64,000 bases of DNA from Spirodela intermedia (GCA_902729315.2 LR746266.1:997001-1061000), one strand, 5' to 3'. Counted from the first letter of the stretch, positions 21,356 to 34,130 are shown. The notes: generated from the letters alone by a model not told the origin. Numbers and translations: made by a program.

Positions 21356-21829
21356 TGACCTGCAGCAAGAAGCATTCTTACTAGGTGTGAACTAGGTCGA
21401 GATGTGACAGTTGATGTATCTTTAAATTGCCCATAAAGGAAGCAGAAAAATCTCAAATTTTGGGAGTCTTCACATAGCAGCGAAAGGAGAGTTAGACAAA
21501 AAGGGAGAGGACGGCAACGGTGCCGATAGGGAGTTTTATGTCAATCGATGTCGGCAATTGGGCCTATTTATAGGCCTTGAGAGGAGAGAGAGTATTACAA
21601 CCTAAGGTAAATAAAAGGAAATTAAATATGGGTAAATCTTAATAGTAATAGAAGTTCGGATCTAGAGCTCAGGTCTGCCGGTGGCAACATGGAGTGGCCT
21701 CAATAGTTTGTGGGGTCTCTAGAGGAGGTGACGTGGAGTCCAATGATGTCGTGGTCACCGATGGTGGGGTTAGGGTCCATGCCCACCAATGGCTGAAGAA
21801 GCCACTGTACTGGAATGGCAAACTCAATT
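21356..21829. other. Intergenic, repeat-like region without a recognised gene
   Basis: Contains a TATA-like palindromic block ggcctatttataggcc near 21565, which could be a minus-strand LTR promoter remnant. A 96-residue plus-strand frame at 21694-21984 has no family signature. Confidence 0.35.
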
Positions 21830-22149
21830 TACACAGCCATGGCCTGAATCTAACATGGCAAAATAAACCCCAATCTCTTCGCTTAAATCAAAAGGTAGAA
21901 GACTTTGATTTTGGAACTAGTGGAATATCAAAAGCAGTCTATTACTACAGAATATATCATTTTAGGTATGATAATTGTCCTTGAAGTAGAAAAGTTATAG
22001 TTATTTTTACAAGATGAAAAATATTATGACTGTGTAACATAGTGTATACTTCCAACAAAGGAAAGATGAATCGAATTGGAAAGCAATGAGTGATGCGCCC
22101 GTTTCATCATATTGAATTCCGTATTGGGACCGGATTCAGTGAATCCAAG
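21830..22149 (+). repeat. Dispersed repeat (partner at 43880-44210)
   Basis: Same-orientation similarity to 43880-44210, including aataaaccccaatctct, tagaaaagt and catagt-tata. It is cut at 22150 by the Ty3/gypsy element. Confidence 0.65.
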
Positions 22150-22839
22150 TGATGTAGGATGGGGCGAGATCCTTGTACCTAATCAATGAAACTCAAGTCC
22201 CAAGATTGGGTAGTCAGATTGATCAAGTCAGAATATATGGACCGTAGACTCTAGGTCTGACCATATAACCTAAGTACAGGTAGGCGTACCAATATGCATG
22301 ATCAACCTAGGACAACCCGGGGAAACACTCGATGATGGTAAGTGTGAGGCCCTCTCAGTCTATGTCCGGACAGACAGCGGAACGGTCGTCGTGAAGTAGC
22401 CTAAGGCTGTAGCTCACGAATGGTGACGAGTCTGACGTAGTGTTGGAAGTCACGATTTGATAACCCGTCCTATCTTGTCAACGTTCTCCTGATGGCAGTG
22501 GAAATGAGCCGAGAAAACCTTTCGAAAGATAATTAAACTTAAGAAAAAGGGGTATGGAGCTAACCTTCAGGCTATGTAGCCCAGCAGGTCGTGATGGAGC
22601 AGAGACTCGACATAAGTAGAGACATCCGGTGAAGAGCGATGCTCAATGTCGACAATCGGTCTTGGTCGATAGTCGCCGTAGTCGTCGTCATAAGATGTGG
22701 CACGGTCAGATCAGGAGTGGGCCCGCTGGTGGGCCGAAGGGCACGCTAGCAGATGTGAGCGGCAAGTTGTGCGGCATGTCTCAGGGCACACGGGCGGCAG
22801 CACCTAGTGGGTGCACAGGGTGCGTGCAGCATTGGTGCT

Positions 22840-23112
22840 TCGGCGGGAAGGCCGAGTGTTAGTGGTGCTTCGGCGGGAATGCCGAGGCCAAGCATTAGCG
22901 GCACTTCGGCGGGAGTGTCGAGCATCAGCAGCGCTTCAGCGGGAATGCCGAGTGTCAGCGGTGCTTCGGCGGGAATGCCGAGTGTTAGCGGTGCTTTAGC
23001 AGGAGTGTCGAGTGTCAATGGCACTTCAGCAGGAGTGCCGAGCATCGATGGCGCTTCGGCAGGAGTGCCGAGCGTCGACGGCGCTTCGGTGGGAATGCCG
23101 AGTGTCGACAGT
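22840..23112. repeat. 30-bp tandem array in the lower LTR
   Basis: About nine to ten imperfect units of gcttcggcgggaatgccgag followed by ten more bases of the type tgtcagcggt. Each unit contains the short inverted pair cggc...gccg. The regular reading frames on both strands (SGASAGMPSV and similar) come from the period being divisible by three. Confidence 0.9.
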
Positions 23113-23409
23113 TGGGTGGAAACCCAACCGTTGCCGGAAGGATCGGCCTTCTCTAGCGGTGCCAGGGAGCGGAGTAGAGGACGAAGCCGATCTGGCTGAT
23201 GATACCAAGGAGAGTTGAGCCCTCCTGGTCTAGGTGGTGCTGGAAATGGCGTGATGGCGGCAGATCGTTAGGAAACTCCGGTGGGGGCCTATGAAGAGCT
23301 TGGACTGGATCTGGCTTGTCAGCACGGTAGTAGGGGGTCTCCCGACGTCGCCACAAGTAGGCGTTCATCGGTGAACGGCCAGCGACTAGGTGGAGCGGTG
23401 AATGGCGAC

Positions 23410-25041
23410 TGACGTGACTCAGTCGTTGTATATTAAATCACGCAAATATAAAATTTATAAAACTAGAAAATACAAATTTTCGGATATTTAGAAGTATTTC
23501 TAAATAAATATATCAATTATAATTCAATAAAACTTCCAAAAATAGTAGTAATTTTCCAAGTCGATCGTAGGGATGTAATATAATATCTGGTAATTATTCA
23601 GAATTTTTCTCAATGAATACGATTTTCTATGAATTTTATACTAGGAAATAAAAAAGAAATATATTTAAAATTCACGAAAAAAGGAAATAAGGGCGCGGAT
23701 GTCAGGATGACATCAGCACCCGGCAAACGCGAATCGAGCGGAAATAGAGTTCCGCCCGGTGATTCTTACGTAAGCGATTACAGACGATTTAATTGATCAA
23801 ATTAAGATCTGTAAAAGCAGAAAGAATCGTAATAGAATAAAGTATATTTTGGTAAATTAAAAAGATAAAAATTATCACTAAATGAAGCGTAAAGTAAATT
23901 GAAAGTAGGAAAATAGAGTTCTGACGTCGCGATGGCGATGCGTCGACGATGTATTGGAATCCTGAGCATTCGGGAGGATCGTTGTGCAGTGTCCACAGCC
24001 TCGAAGGCTCTTTTTGGACAAAGACGACATGGGCAATCTCTAGATCTTCTCGCGAAGTCTAGAGATCAATGAAGTGGGTCGTCGAATCGTTTTCGGTGGC
24101 TGTCACCCGGTGGAGCAGAAAAACGGCGACTTTGCGGCTCTTCGGCGGCTGTCACCTGACAAAGAGGAGCTAGATGGAGGTGGGGCGCATGTTAGGGAGT
24201 TTCATCCTCAGGTCTGCGCAGTAAGAGGAGGCTCTTCATCGCATCTGGTACGCTCTCAAGAGGTGGCGACTCGTCTCCCGACGGATCGTACTCTTCCCGA
24301 TGACGGCTTGTTCGTTGATCAATTGGAGATGATTTACTCGATAGATTCGCGATCCTTTTATCGCGAATCGTTCAGTAATTTTAGTAGCAATGCTCTGCGA
24401 ATCGCATTGACGAGATTTTTGCCGATGATCCAGTGATTCTCGTTACTTTATCTTTCACCGGCGATTTGCAGAAAAGTTGCGATAATCAGATAAAAATATA
24501 TGACTTTTGACTTTAGAAGGACTCAAACCTGCGCCGGTCGCCTGCCTCTGAGGAAGGTGTGACGTGGGTTTAGTCCCACATCAGTGGTGCGCCGATTTTT
24601 TGGGCGAATATATAGTAATGTTAGCTTTCTAAGCAAAGTCCCTTCTCTCGCATGTACGACCACTCCTTGCCCCACAGCCGGCTGGCCACCAGTGACGTGG
24701 AAGGGGAGTGGCGCACATGTGCCCCTATCGGTACAAGCTAAGCTGCTCGAGCCCCTGCTCGAGGCTACTCCCCGATTGCGCTTCTGACCCCCTTGCAGGC
24801 CTGACTAGCTGGCGGGTCCCCCCTTTTTGTAATATTTTTATTTTTATTTCTTGTTCTTCATTTATCTCAAAAAGTAAGACTGTAAAAGTCATATAAAATC
24901 ATATAATTACCCAAAAATTCATGTTAATTAACTAAAAACCACAAATCATACTTTAACACAAATATAAGTCTATTTATCATGAGTTAAGGCTAAAACTATA
25001 TTATTTACTAATTATTAACTCATGATAATGAAGACTTATCA
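23410..25041 (+). mobile_element. 1.6-kb solo-LTR-like element, copy 1 (inside the lower gypsy LTR)
   Basis: Starts TGACGTGACT and ends GACTTATCA (TG...CA). It is flanked by a perfect 5-base target-site duplication gcgac (23405-23409 and 25042-25046). No internal coding region, primer site or second LTR was seen, so a solo LTR is the best call; a small non-autonomous element is possible. It carries an upstream-sequence-element/TATA promoter at 24573-24614. Confidence 0.87.
24573..24614 (+). promoter_or_regulatory. snRNA-type USE plus TATA, copy 1
   Basis: GTCCCACATCA at 24573-24583, then 25 bases, then TATATA at 24609-24614. The plant snRNA upstream sequence element consensus is RTCCCACATCG. 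Confidence 0.6.
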
Positions 25042-25989
25042 GCGACTCTGGCGAGTTTATGGTGGAGTTCCGAAGGAAGAGGTGGCAGTCGAACTAGGAG
25101 TCGAGAGACTCCAGCAAAGTGCTCGGTCACGACTCATATGGAGGCAAAGCGAGCCCCTTTCGTCACGACAGCATGACGGGGTTCTAGCTGAGGTGGCGGC
25201 GGCTGCAGCAGCAACTGCAACCATTTTGTCCAGTGATGGCGGCGATCTCACGGGAGGCAATGAAGATGTACAGTAGTGGTAGTGGTCTCAAGCGGCGGCG
25301 GGACTTCTCCGGCAGCAGCGTCACGATGAACGAAAGTCGTCAGGGTATCGACAGCCTTCCTCTCTCTCCTTCCCTCCCTATCTTAGGTCATGAAGAAGGT
25401 ATCTCACAAACAATAATTTCTCACAAAATTCGTCTCTCCCTTGAGGGGGGGTCCTACCCACCCTAATATGGCTACAAAAGGGGCTTATTGGGCCTCTAAA
25501 AGAGAGACCCAATAAGCTCCCTTAAAAGGAGAAAGAGGAGGGCCTTCATACGGTGCTTAAGTGGGCCTCAAATGAAGACCCAAATAAGCCTCAAAAGAAG
25601 CCCAAAAGGAAAGAAGCATAGGTCCCCCCCCTTAGGGTTTTAATTGGGCCTCAAAAGAGAGACCCAATTAAACCCTAAAGAAAGGGAGACACAAACAACA
25701 ACACACGCATAAAATTAGGCCCGCTAACACACAAATGCAAGACCCAACAAGTCAACGTGAAAATACAAAGAAAATAAGGGTGAGCTCGAGCTTGTCGTCG
25801 TCGCAGAGGTGGAATGTCATTGTCTTGAAGGGCTAGGCTGTGTAGCGAAAGCTAGGCTCCTTTGTCTTCACGCTTCGATTGGGCTGAACTCGGATTGCCG
25901 GTGTCTCTTGAGCTGATGGAGACAAGTCCCGCTCACCATCAATTTTCCTGAGGTTGAAAGAACTCGACTCTAACGAGTTGACAAGTGGG

Positions 25990-28171
25990 GAAGGCAGGGG
26001 CTCTAGTAGATCTAGTCGTAGTCACTCCAGGTACGCTTCCGAAATCTAAGCATCGTTCCTCCGACAGGCGACCCTACAAATGTACTAGAAATCTTCGTGA
26101 AACTCCATCCCGTATAAAGTCAATTACCTCTTGAAGAATCTCCTCGACTCGCTCGTGCCAATTAGGTGATAAAATGAGGGGAGTGAACTCCATGGTAAAC
26201 TCTCTCTTAGAGAAGGGGCCGGTAGACGAGGGCTCGATGTCAAATGAAAGAGGTGGTGCTTGGTGTGATGTCAGATCCGTCACGTTGAATGTGGAGCTAA
26301 TCCCTTGCGAAGGAAGGATGTCGATGACATAAGCGTTCTCGCCTATCTAGGAAAGAACACGAAATGGGCCGACGCTACGAGTGTGAAGCTTCATAGCAGA
26401 GCCAAGAGCATAATGCTCTAGCTTGATCCTCACCATAACCTGGTCTCCCACCTAGAAGATCCGAGGTCGACGATACATATCGGCAGCCTACTTGTACAAT
26501 GTATTCTAACTCTGTATTCTATCATGGATGTCTTGATGCAACTGACTAAAATATGGGCAAATGTGACACCATCCTTGAAAACTCTAACATGAGGGTCTAG
26601 GGGTACTAGATCTAGGGCTTGCGGGGTGCTAAGCCGTGTGCGATCTCAAAGGTGCTCATGCTAGTGGTATGATTGGTCGAGGAGTTATAGGCAAACTCGG
26701 CATGTGGTATGATCAGATCCCAAGTGGTCAAGCTCTCCCTGACTAATGACCGAAGTAGATTCCCTAAGCTACGATTGACGACCTCAATTTAGCTGTCAGT
26801 CTATGGATGGTAAGCAGTGCAGAACTTGAGCTTAGTCCCAAGTAAGCTTCAAAGAGTCCTCTAGAAGTGGTTGGTAAATCATACATCACGGTTTGAGACT
26901 ATAGACTTGGAGGCACACAATGTCTCTAAAGTAGAGGCTAGCAACCTTGGAGGTGTCAAAGGTTTTCGAACATGGCACGAAGTGTGCCATCTTTGAAAAC
27001 CTATCGATGACCACCATGATCGAGTCATGTCGTCGTGCACTACGTGGGAGTCCCAAAACGAAGTCCATGCTGACATCATCCCATGGGCAGGTCGGCACTG
27101 GAAGTGGCGTGTAGAGTCCAACATTCTTCTTTACTTTACCTACTTGGCAAGTGCGCACACTTGACACTGAGCGACGATGTTTCTTACATCACGCTTGAGG
27201 GTCAGCCAGTAGAATTGGTACTCGACTGCTGCGATGGTCTTATTGCAACCAAAATGGTCGAATAAACCTCCTACGTGACATTTCTAAGTGAGGAAGTCAC
27301 GGAGGGATGTACATGGAATGCACAGTCTGCTCCTAAAGAACAGACATCCATTGACCACAAGGAAGTCCTTATGATCTTGGGATAGACCATCTAAAAGTGC
27401 TCGTAGAATGTGGCCGAAGTCTGGGCAATCTGCGTAAGAATTCGGTAGGGACTCAAATCCTGTCACCTGAACCTTCACGAGGTTCAGCAAGTGGACTCGT
27501 CGGCTGAGGGTGTCTACCATCACGTTCTCCTTGCCCTTCTTGTGGCGAAAGATGAAGGTGAAGTCCTACAAGTACTCAACCCATCGAGCGTGTCAATTGC
27601 TCAGCTTCTACTGAGAGTGCAGATACTTCAAGGCCTCATGGTTTGAGAAGAGCACAAACTCCTTATAAAGGAGGTAATGGCACTAGTGTTTGAGAGCCTA
27701 AATGATGGCGTAAAACTCACGGTCGTAAGTGGAGTATCTAAGCCTCATGTCATTCAGCTTCTCACTAAAGTACTTTATGGGATGGCCTTCTTGGCTAAGG
27801 ACACCCTCAATACCGATGCTTGAGGCATCACAAGCGACCTCAAATACCTTGCCGAAGTCAATTAGAGGAAGTATCGGTGCCTGAGTGATAAGAGCCTTCA
27901 CTCGATCGAAGGCTTGCTCAATTGCCTCTATCCAAAAGAAGGTTTCCTTCTTGAGGCAATCAATAAGTAGAGTGGTGACGGAACTAAAGTCCTGAATGAA
28001 GTGACAGTAGAATGTTGCTAGTCCAATGAAGCTCCAGATGTCATGCATGCTACCTGGCTGTGGCTAGGTGACTATCGTGCGGACCTTTTCGAGGTCCACG
28101 GAAACTCCTCGCTCAGAGATGACAAAACCGAGGAACATAACCTCAGAAGTGAAGAAACTACACTTCTTAGG
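25990..28171 (-). pseudogene. Gypsy RNase H, integrase and chromodomain remnant
   Basis: Minus strand, from high to low coordinates. RNase H region at 27698-28048 has FEVACDASSIGIEGVLSQEG and YSTYDREFYAII. The integrase core at about 26880-27167 has [19 protein letters not shown] and [15 protein letters not shown]. The second catalytic block, normally SDRD, reads SNRD near 26885-26896. A probable chromodomain lies at about 26040-26180, with VEEILQEVIDFIRDGVSRRF then FLVHL and a stop where tryptophan is usual. Frameshifts and stops make it non-functional. Chromodomains steer chromovirus integration to heterochromatin; its presence here is inferred from the short motif only. Confidence 0.78.
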
Positions 28172-28176
28172 ATGGG

Positions 28177-29703
28177 TGATAAGTCTTCATTATCATGAGT
28201 TAATAATTAGTAAATAATATAGTTTTAGCCTTAACTCATGATAAATAGACTTATATTTGTGTTAAAGTATGATTTGTGGTTTTCAGTTGATTAACGTGAA
28301 TTTTTGGGTAATTATGTGATTTTATACGATTTTTACAGTCTTACTTTTGAGATAAATGAAGAACAAGAAATAAAAATAAAAATATTGCAAAAAAGGGGGA
28401 CCCGCCGGCCAGCCAGGCCTGCGAGCGAGTCAGAAGCGCAGTCGGGGAGTAGCCGTGAGCAGGGGCTCAAGCGGCTTAGCTTGAACCGATAGGGGCACGT
28501 GTGCGCCACTCCCCTTCCACGTCACTAGTGGCCAGCTAGTTGTGGGGCAAGGAGTGGTCGTACACGTGAGAGAAGAGACTTTGATTAGAAAGCTAATATT
28601 ACTATATATTCGCCTGAAAAATCGCCACACAACCGATGTGGGACTAAACCCACGTCACACCTTCCTTAGAGGCGGGCGACCAGTGCGAGTTTGAATCCTC
28701 CCAGAGTCAAAATTCATATAATTTTATCTGATTATCGTGACTTTCCTACAGATCGTCGATGAAGGATTAAGCAACGAGAATCGTTGGATCATCGGCGAAA
28801 ATCTCGTCTACGTGATTCGCGGAGCATTGCTACTAAAATTGCTGAACGATTCGCGATAAAAGGATCGCGAATCCATTGAGCAAACCATCTCTGATTGATC
28901 GACGAACAAGCCGTCGTCGAGAAGAGTACGATCCGCCGAGAGACGAGTCGCCACCTCCTGAGAGCGTACCGGATGCGATGAAGAGCCTCCTCTTGCTGTG
29001 CAGACCTGAGGATGAAGCTCCTTGACATGAGCCCCACCTCCATCCAGCTCCTCTTCGTTAGGTGACAGCCGCCAGAGAGCCGCAAAGTTGCCGTTTTTCT
29101 GATCCGCCAAGTGATAGCTGTCGGAGACGATTCGATGACCCACTTCATTGATCTCTAGATTTCACGAGAAGATCTAGAGATTGCTCACGTCGTCTTTGTC
29201 CAAGGAGAGCCTTCGAGGCCGTGACATTGCACAACGATCCTCCCGAACGCTCAGGATTCCGATGCATCGCTGACGCATCGCCGTCGCGACGTCGGAACTC
29301 TATTTTCCTTCTTTCAATTTACTTTACGCTTCATTTAGTGATAATTTTTGTGTTTTTAATTTACCAAAATATACTTTGTTCTATTACGATTCTTTTGGCT
29401 TTTACAGATCTTAATTTGATCAATTAAATCATCTGTAATTGCTTATGTAAGAATCGTCGAGCGGAACTCTGTTTCCTAGTATAAAATTCATAGAAAATTA
29501 TATTCATTGAGAAAAATTCTGAATAATTACCAGATATTATATTACATCCCTATGATCGACCTAGAAAAATACCGCTATTTTTGGATTGAATTATAATTGA
29601 TATATTTATTTAAAAATACTTCTAAATATCTAAAAATTCATATTTTCTAATTTTATAAATTTTATATTTGCGTGATTTAATATACAATAACTGAGTCATG
29701 TCA
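28177..29703 (-). mobile_element. 1.6-kb solo-LTR-like element, copy 2 (in gypsy pol)
   Basis: Minus orientation, 1527 bases, TGATAAGTCT...GAGTCATGTCA on the plus strand, with a perfect target-site duplication atggg at 28172-28176 and 29704-29708. It separates the reverse transcriptase from the RNase H of the host gypsy element, so it inserted after the host. Confidence 0.9.
28603..28644 (-). promoter_or_regulatory. snRNA-type USE plus TATA, copy 2
   Basis: The minus strand carries GTCCCACATCG (28644-28634), an exact match to the USE consensus, then 25 bases, then TATATA (28608-28603). Confidence 0.65.
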
Positions 29704-29708
29704 ATGGG

Positions 29709-30700
29709 CATAAAGCTTCTCCTGTCAAAGTGCCTCAAACACTTGTCATAAGTGCTAGAGGTGGGAGTCTCGGGTAATGCTGTAGACCAAGATGTCGTTG
29801 AAGTATACTATGACGAATTTGCTAATGAACGGGCGTAAAACCTCATTCATTAGCCTCTGGAACATACTGGGCGCGTTGGAGAGGCCAAATGGCATGACCT
29901 TCCACACATACAAGCCCTCCTTGATCTTGAAGACGGTCTTCCACTCGTCCCCTAGGAGTATCCTGACCTGATGATAACCACTACGTAGATCTATCTTTGA
30001 AAAGATAGTGACTCTTGTCATCATGTCAAATAAATCCTTTAATCGCGAGATCAGAAAATGGTATTTAACCATTATCCTATTGATCATGCGATTGTCGCAA
30101 CATCCTTCTTCGGTGCTAGTAATGCAGGCACAGTGCAGGGACTAAGACTTGGCTAGATGAGTCCCTTGTCCAAAAGCTCTTGTATCTGTCAGCTAAGCTC
30201 CTCGTACTTGGCCGGCTCCATGCGATAGTGCGGCAGGTTCGAGAGTGATGCTCTAGGAACCAAGTCGATAGCATGCTGAATGTGCCTCAATGGAGGCAGC
30301 TCTCTAGGAAGCTCCTCTAGGAGTACGTCGACGTACTCCAATAACATACCCTCCACTTCTAGAGAAGGCGGGTTAAGGGTCATGTCATCTCGCATATCCA
30401 AAGCGAGAGCAAAGTACGTCAGGGATCTATCAATGTCCGACGTGATCTCGTGCTGAAAAGTAGGTCCCTTCATCACGATTAACCCAATATGTGACTTAGG
30501 GTCACGCTTCGGCGTGAACTTGTTGGAATGTGGATACCAAACAAGTCGGTGATCTATATACATGAAAGAGCAAGTGTTTGCTCTTCCCATGAGTTGGACG
30601 TCATAGTCAAACAACTAAGGCCGTCCAAGTATGATGCCGCTGATTTTCATCAGAAGGACATCACACAAGATGTGCTCATCATAGGTGCTCACCCTAAGTG
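29709..30700 (-). pseudogene. Gypsy reverse transcriptase remnant
   Basis: Minus-strand frames at 30614-30189 and 30087-29755 contain the Ty3/gypsy RT text FSKIDLRSGYHQVRI, VMPFGLSNAPSMFQRLMN and FVIVYFNDILVYS. The active-site box, normally YFDD, is YFND (29805-29794), so one catalytic aspartate is lost. The N-terminal part includes the linker from protease to RT. A frame break lies between the two pieces. Confidence 0.88.
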
Positions 30701-30779
30701 GCACTTGACACTGTTGATGAACGGGTAGGGCGGTAGCATCTATTCACGATACGTCGTAAGGGGCTAGATGGCTGATAGT

Positions 30780-33180
30780 ACTCAACCTTGCCCTCTGCAA
30801 GACCTAGTCTGACACAGCATTGACGCAACTGCCCCACTGTCCACGATCACCTTGCACGCATGTCCGTTGATCTTCACATAGGTGTAGAAGATCGACGTGC
30901 GAAGGGAATCGTTTGTCGTAGGCGAAGATGTGGGCATAGTCATCCTCAGTGCCGGGGTGATCTCTCTAGCTGCCGTGGTGTCTAGCTGTGGTGTAGGAAC
31001 CGCATCTTGAGATGGACGTTGGACAGTGATGCTGACCAGCCCCCTCGATGAAGTGCTCGTTGATGAGGCAGCAAGAGAGGCAGCCTCGGCTGCTGGTACG
31101 GTGGCTGGCCGGATTTGGATGTAACCAATCAAATCAGGAATGTCATCACACTCGGCCAAACCCTCGTCAACAATGTAGACATCATCGCCTACAGGGACAT
31201 CATCCTCGTGTGAACCACTACCCAATTCTTCAATCTCTATGAGAAGATTCGAAGATGTGCATTGACTCATTCGGTGCCCCTTACCCTTACACTTGAAACA
31301 AGTGATATGGGCTTAGGACGCGGCCGTGGCATGGTCGGTTGCGTCGGCTGGTGGCAGACGCGGGGGTGGTGCAGACCCTACTGATGTCGCCGGTGTAGTT
31401 TGTCTGTTCCCTATGCTAGTACGCGTCGGTGCTATTGTCGGTGTCTGTGTAGATTGCGTGGACACGATCTTCGTGGTGATCAGAGGTGGGGTGAACTATG
31501 TGTCCTCGGCGGGTTGCTCCATATGCTCTACTATGCAGTAGGCCTCGTCTACTTCAGATGAGTTGCTTTTCAGCACCTTGTTTCGAAGCCACGGACTAAG
31601 TTCGTGGGTGAAAATGCCCCAAACCACATGTGAGTCCTCGACAAAGCCACACCTCATGCGGCACTCCTCAAAAGCTTGAATGTAGTCTCAAACGGACATC
31701 TTGCCTTGTCGAAGGTCTAATCAATTGAGGAACAACGTCGACTTGTACTACTGAGGGACATATTTGTTCCTTAAGCGTGATGCCATATCAACCTATGATG
31801 TGATGGGCTGCCTTCGTCAGTGTGCCGCGTAGCTCTCATTTTCCCAAAAAATCTTGGCCTATCTGCCAAGTCTCATCTCCGCATACTCTATGCATAAATC
31901 ATCATCTATGCGGTACCACCAAAAATAGGAGTTCATACAAGACTCCCAATCTATGAAGTCCTTGGGCTCACAGGAGCCATCAAAGACTACTACATCAATG
32001 CGCACACTTTTCAGTATGCAGGGCTTGTGATCCTCACGTTGCCTGTCCCGATCATCCAATCGATCGGCCCTATGGTCACCACCAAAGTCACAGTGGGGAG
32101 GACTCAGAAATGCCCTTGATGGTAGTATTGATCCTAATGGGCGTCCTAGGGTGCTCAGTGAAAGTCTAGAGCATGCTAGTAGTCGCGATATGAATCATCG
32201 TGATCTTGTGGCTGACACTTTGCTCGCTGATCGAGCTTCTCTCATCGGGAAGGATCAGCTATGTAACTCGAAAGGTCTCTCTTGTCGTGTCCCTGGTCGC
32301 ATCTGTGGGGTCGATAGTCTTCGTAGTGGGGTTGGGGTGGTGGTGGTGGCGGATGTAGGAGATCATCCCTACAAGCCAAGTAGACTGGCTTGCGGCGATC
32401 ATAAGTATCTTGTGACCAATGATTGCCCAATCGATCATGGCCATCGTCGTGACAAGGTGCGTCACGGCGACGAAGATTCCATCGACAATGATCGTGATCG
32501 AGGTACTGGTGCTCATATGGATCACTATAGGGGCTCATGCGACCGCGGGGCTCGCGATGCTCTTGATATGCTTGTGTAACAGGTAGTGTGGTCGGTGGTG
32601 TGACCAGATACGTGACCGGCAGTGAAGCCGGTGGCGGTGGGCCATGAGTTGTGGCTATAAAGGTAGCTCGCTCCACATGCTCAATAGCCTGGGTCATGCT
32701 ATACATGACATCATCTAGGAGGGAGCGCACTCCATCCCTCGAAAGGTACTGGGGCGAAGGTTGCCGGCAGCCACCTCTACCAAGACCCCTAGTACTCTTC
32801 GGTGGATAGTAGGGTGCAGATTCCTTCCCAGCTCGGCGGCTCGTAGCCGAAGGTGGCTGGGGCTGCCTTGATGCCTCTCCGGTCGACATAGGGCTCGGAG
32901 TCTCCCTGGGTCAGGAGGGGTCTGGTACCGAATCCGTTGGTCTTGACGGAGATGGTAGACTTGTGTCCACTCTAGCTACTTGGAGAGTTGTGGGATCTGA
33001 GGCCTCACGCGAGTGCCGTGACGATGGTGAACCTCCTCGAGCTCTAGCTCAACATGTCTCTATCATGGCTAGGTCCTATGGGTGCCTAGATGCCAATGCA
33101 ATTCTATATGAATAGTCTACTAGTGGTATGGAAGCTCGGTGAGCATCCTTAGGGGATTGAGGTTAGGTGGTAACCCAACC
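30780..33180 (-). pseudogene. Gypsy gag and protease remnant
   Basis: Minus strand. The gag N-terminal region at 32889-32242 is rich in Pro, His and Arg. Gag core text VVFDGSCEPKDFIDWESCMN lies at about 31980-31920. The zinc knuckle CFKCKGKGHRMSQC (CX2CX4HX4C intact) is at 31300-31259. The retropepsin active site IVDSGAVASM is near 30850-30820. Gag is split by frameshifts between 31300 and 32242. Confidence 0.85.
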
Positions 33181-33181
33181 T

Positions 33182-33194
33182 GGCTCTGATACCA
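33182..33194 (-). other. Gypsy primer binding site
   Basis: The minus strand reads tggtatcagagcc, matching the initiator-Met-tRNA primer site, three bases inside the LTR at 33198. Confidence 0.9.
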
Positions 33195-33863
33195 ATTTGA
33201 TGTAGGACAAGGTGAGATCCTTGTACCTGATCAATGAAACTCAAGACCCGGGATGGGGTAGTCAGATCAATCTGGTCAGAATGTATGGACCCTAGACTCT
33301 AGGTCTGACCACGTAACCTAAGTATAGGCAGGCATACCAATATGCATGATCAACCCAAGACAACCCGGGAAAACACTCGACGATGGTAAGTGTGAGGCCC
33401 TCTCGGTCCACATTCGGACAGACAGTGGAACGGTCGTCGTGAAGTAGCCTAGGGCTGCAGCTCATGAACGGTGACGAGTTTGACGCAGTGTTGGAAGTCA
33501 TGATCTGATAACCCATCCTATCCTATCTACGTTCTCCTGATGACGGTGAAAACGAGCCAAGAAAACCCTTCGAAAGATAATTAAACTTAAGAGGAAGGGG
33601 TACGGAGCTAACCTTCGGGCTATGTAGCCCAGCGGGTCGTGATGGAGCAGAGACTCGACGTAAGCAGAGACATCCGGTGAAGAGCGATGCTCAGCGTCGA
33701 CAGTCGGTCTTGGTCGAGAGTTGCCGTAGTCATCGTCGTAAGACGTGGCACGGTCGGATCGAGAGTGGGCCCATTGGTGGGCCGAAGGGCATGCTAGTGG
33801 ACGCGCGCGACAAGTTGCGCAGCGTGTCTTAGGGCACGTGGGCGGCGGCACCTGGTTGGTGCA

Positions 33864-33928
33864 TGGGCCACAGGTGCCGGCACGCGGGCCATAGGTGCCG
33901 GCACGCGGGCCACAGGTGCCGGTACGTA
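33864..33928. repeat. 21-bp tandem triplicate, upper LTR only
   Basis: Three near-identical copies of gggccacaggtgccggcac plus gc. The corresponding part of the lower LTR (near 22805-22830) shows no triplicate. Confidence 0.85.
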
Positions 33929-33934
33929 GGGCAT

Positions 33935-34130
33935 GCACAGTGCCAGCACTTTGGCAGGAATGGCGAGTGTCAGCGGCACTTTGGTAGGAGTGCCAAGCAT
34001 CAGCGGCACTTTGGCGGGAGTGCCGAGCATCAACGGCGCTTTGGCGGGAATGCTGAGCATCAACAGTGCTTTGGCAAGAGTGCCGAGTGTCAACGGTGCT
34101 TTGGCGGGAATGCCAAGCGTCGGCGGTTGG
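33935..34130. repeat. 30-bp tandem array in the upper LTR
   Basis: About six imperfect units of the same 30-base repeat as at 22840-23112, with ctttggcgggaatgcc-type cores. The copy number is lower than in the other LTR. Confidence 0.88.

Larger units (their letters stand above)
22150..25690 (-). repeat. Gypsy 3' LTR (lower-coordinate copy)
   Basis: Matches 33198-36741 over its length, from tgatgtagga at its start to aaccctaaagaaag near 25683. It includes a nested 1632-base element (23410-25041) and a 30-base tandem array (22840-23112). The true end may be near 25749. Confidence 0.88.

Noticed and set aside
22840-23112. Regular 30-bp repeats resembling a CRISPR array
   Set aside because: The repeats are adjacent with no unique spacers, sit in a plant LTR, and have no cas genes nearby.
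22807-23199. 130-residue plus-strand frame rich in SGASAGMPSV-type repeats, and the matching minus-strand frames
   Set aside because: It is produced by the 30-bp tandem array in a retrotransposon LTR; the period keeps all frames open.
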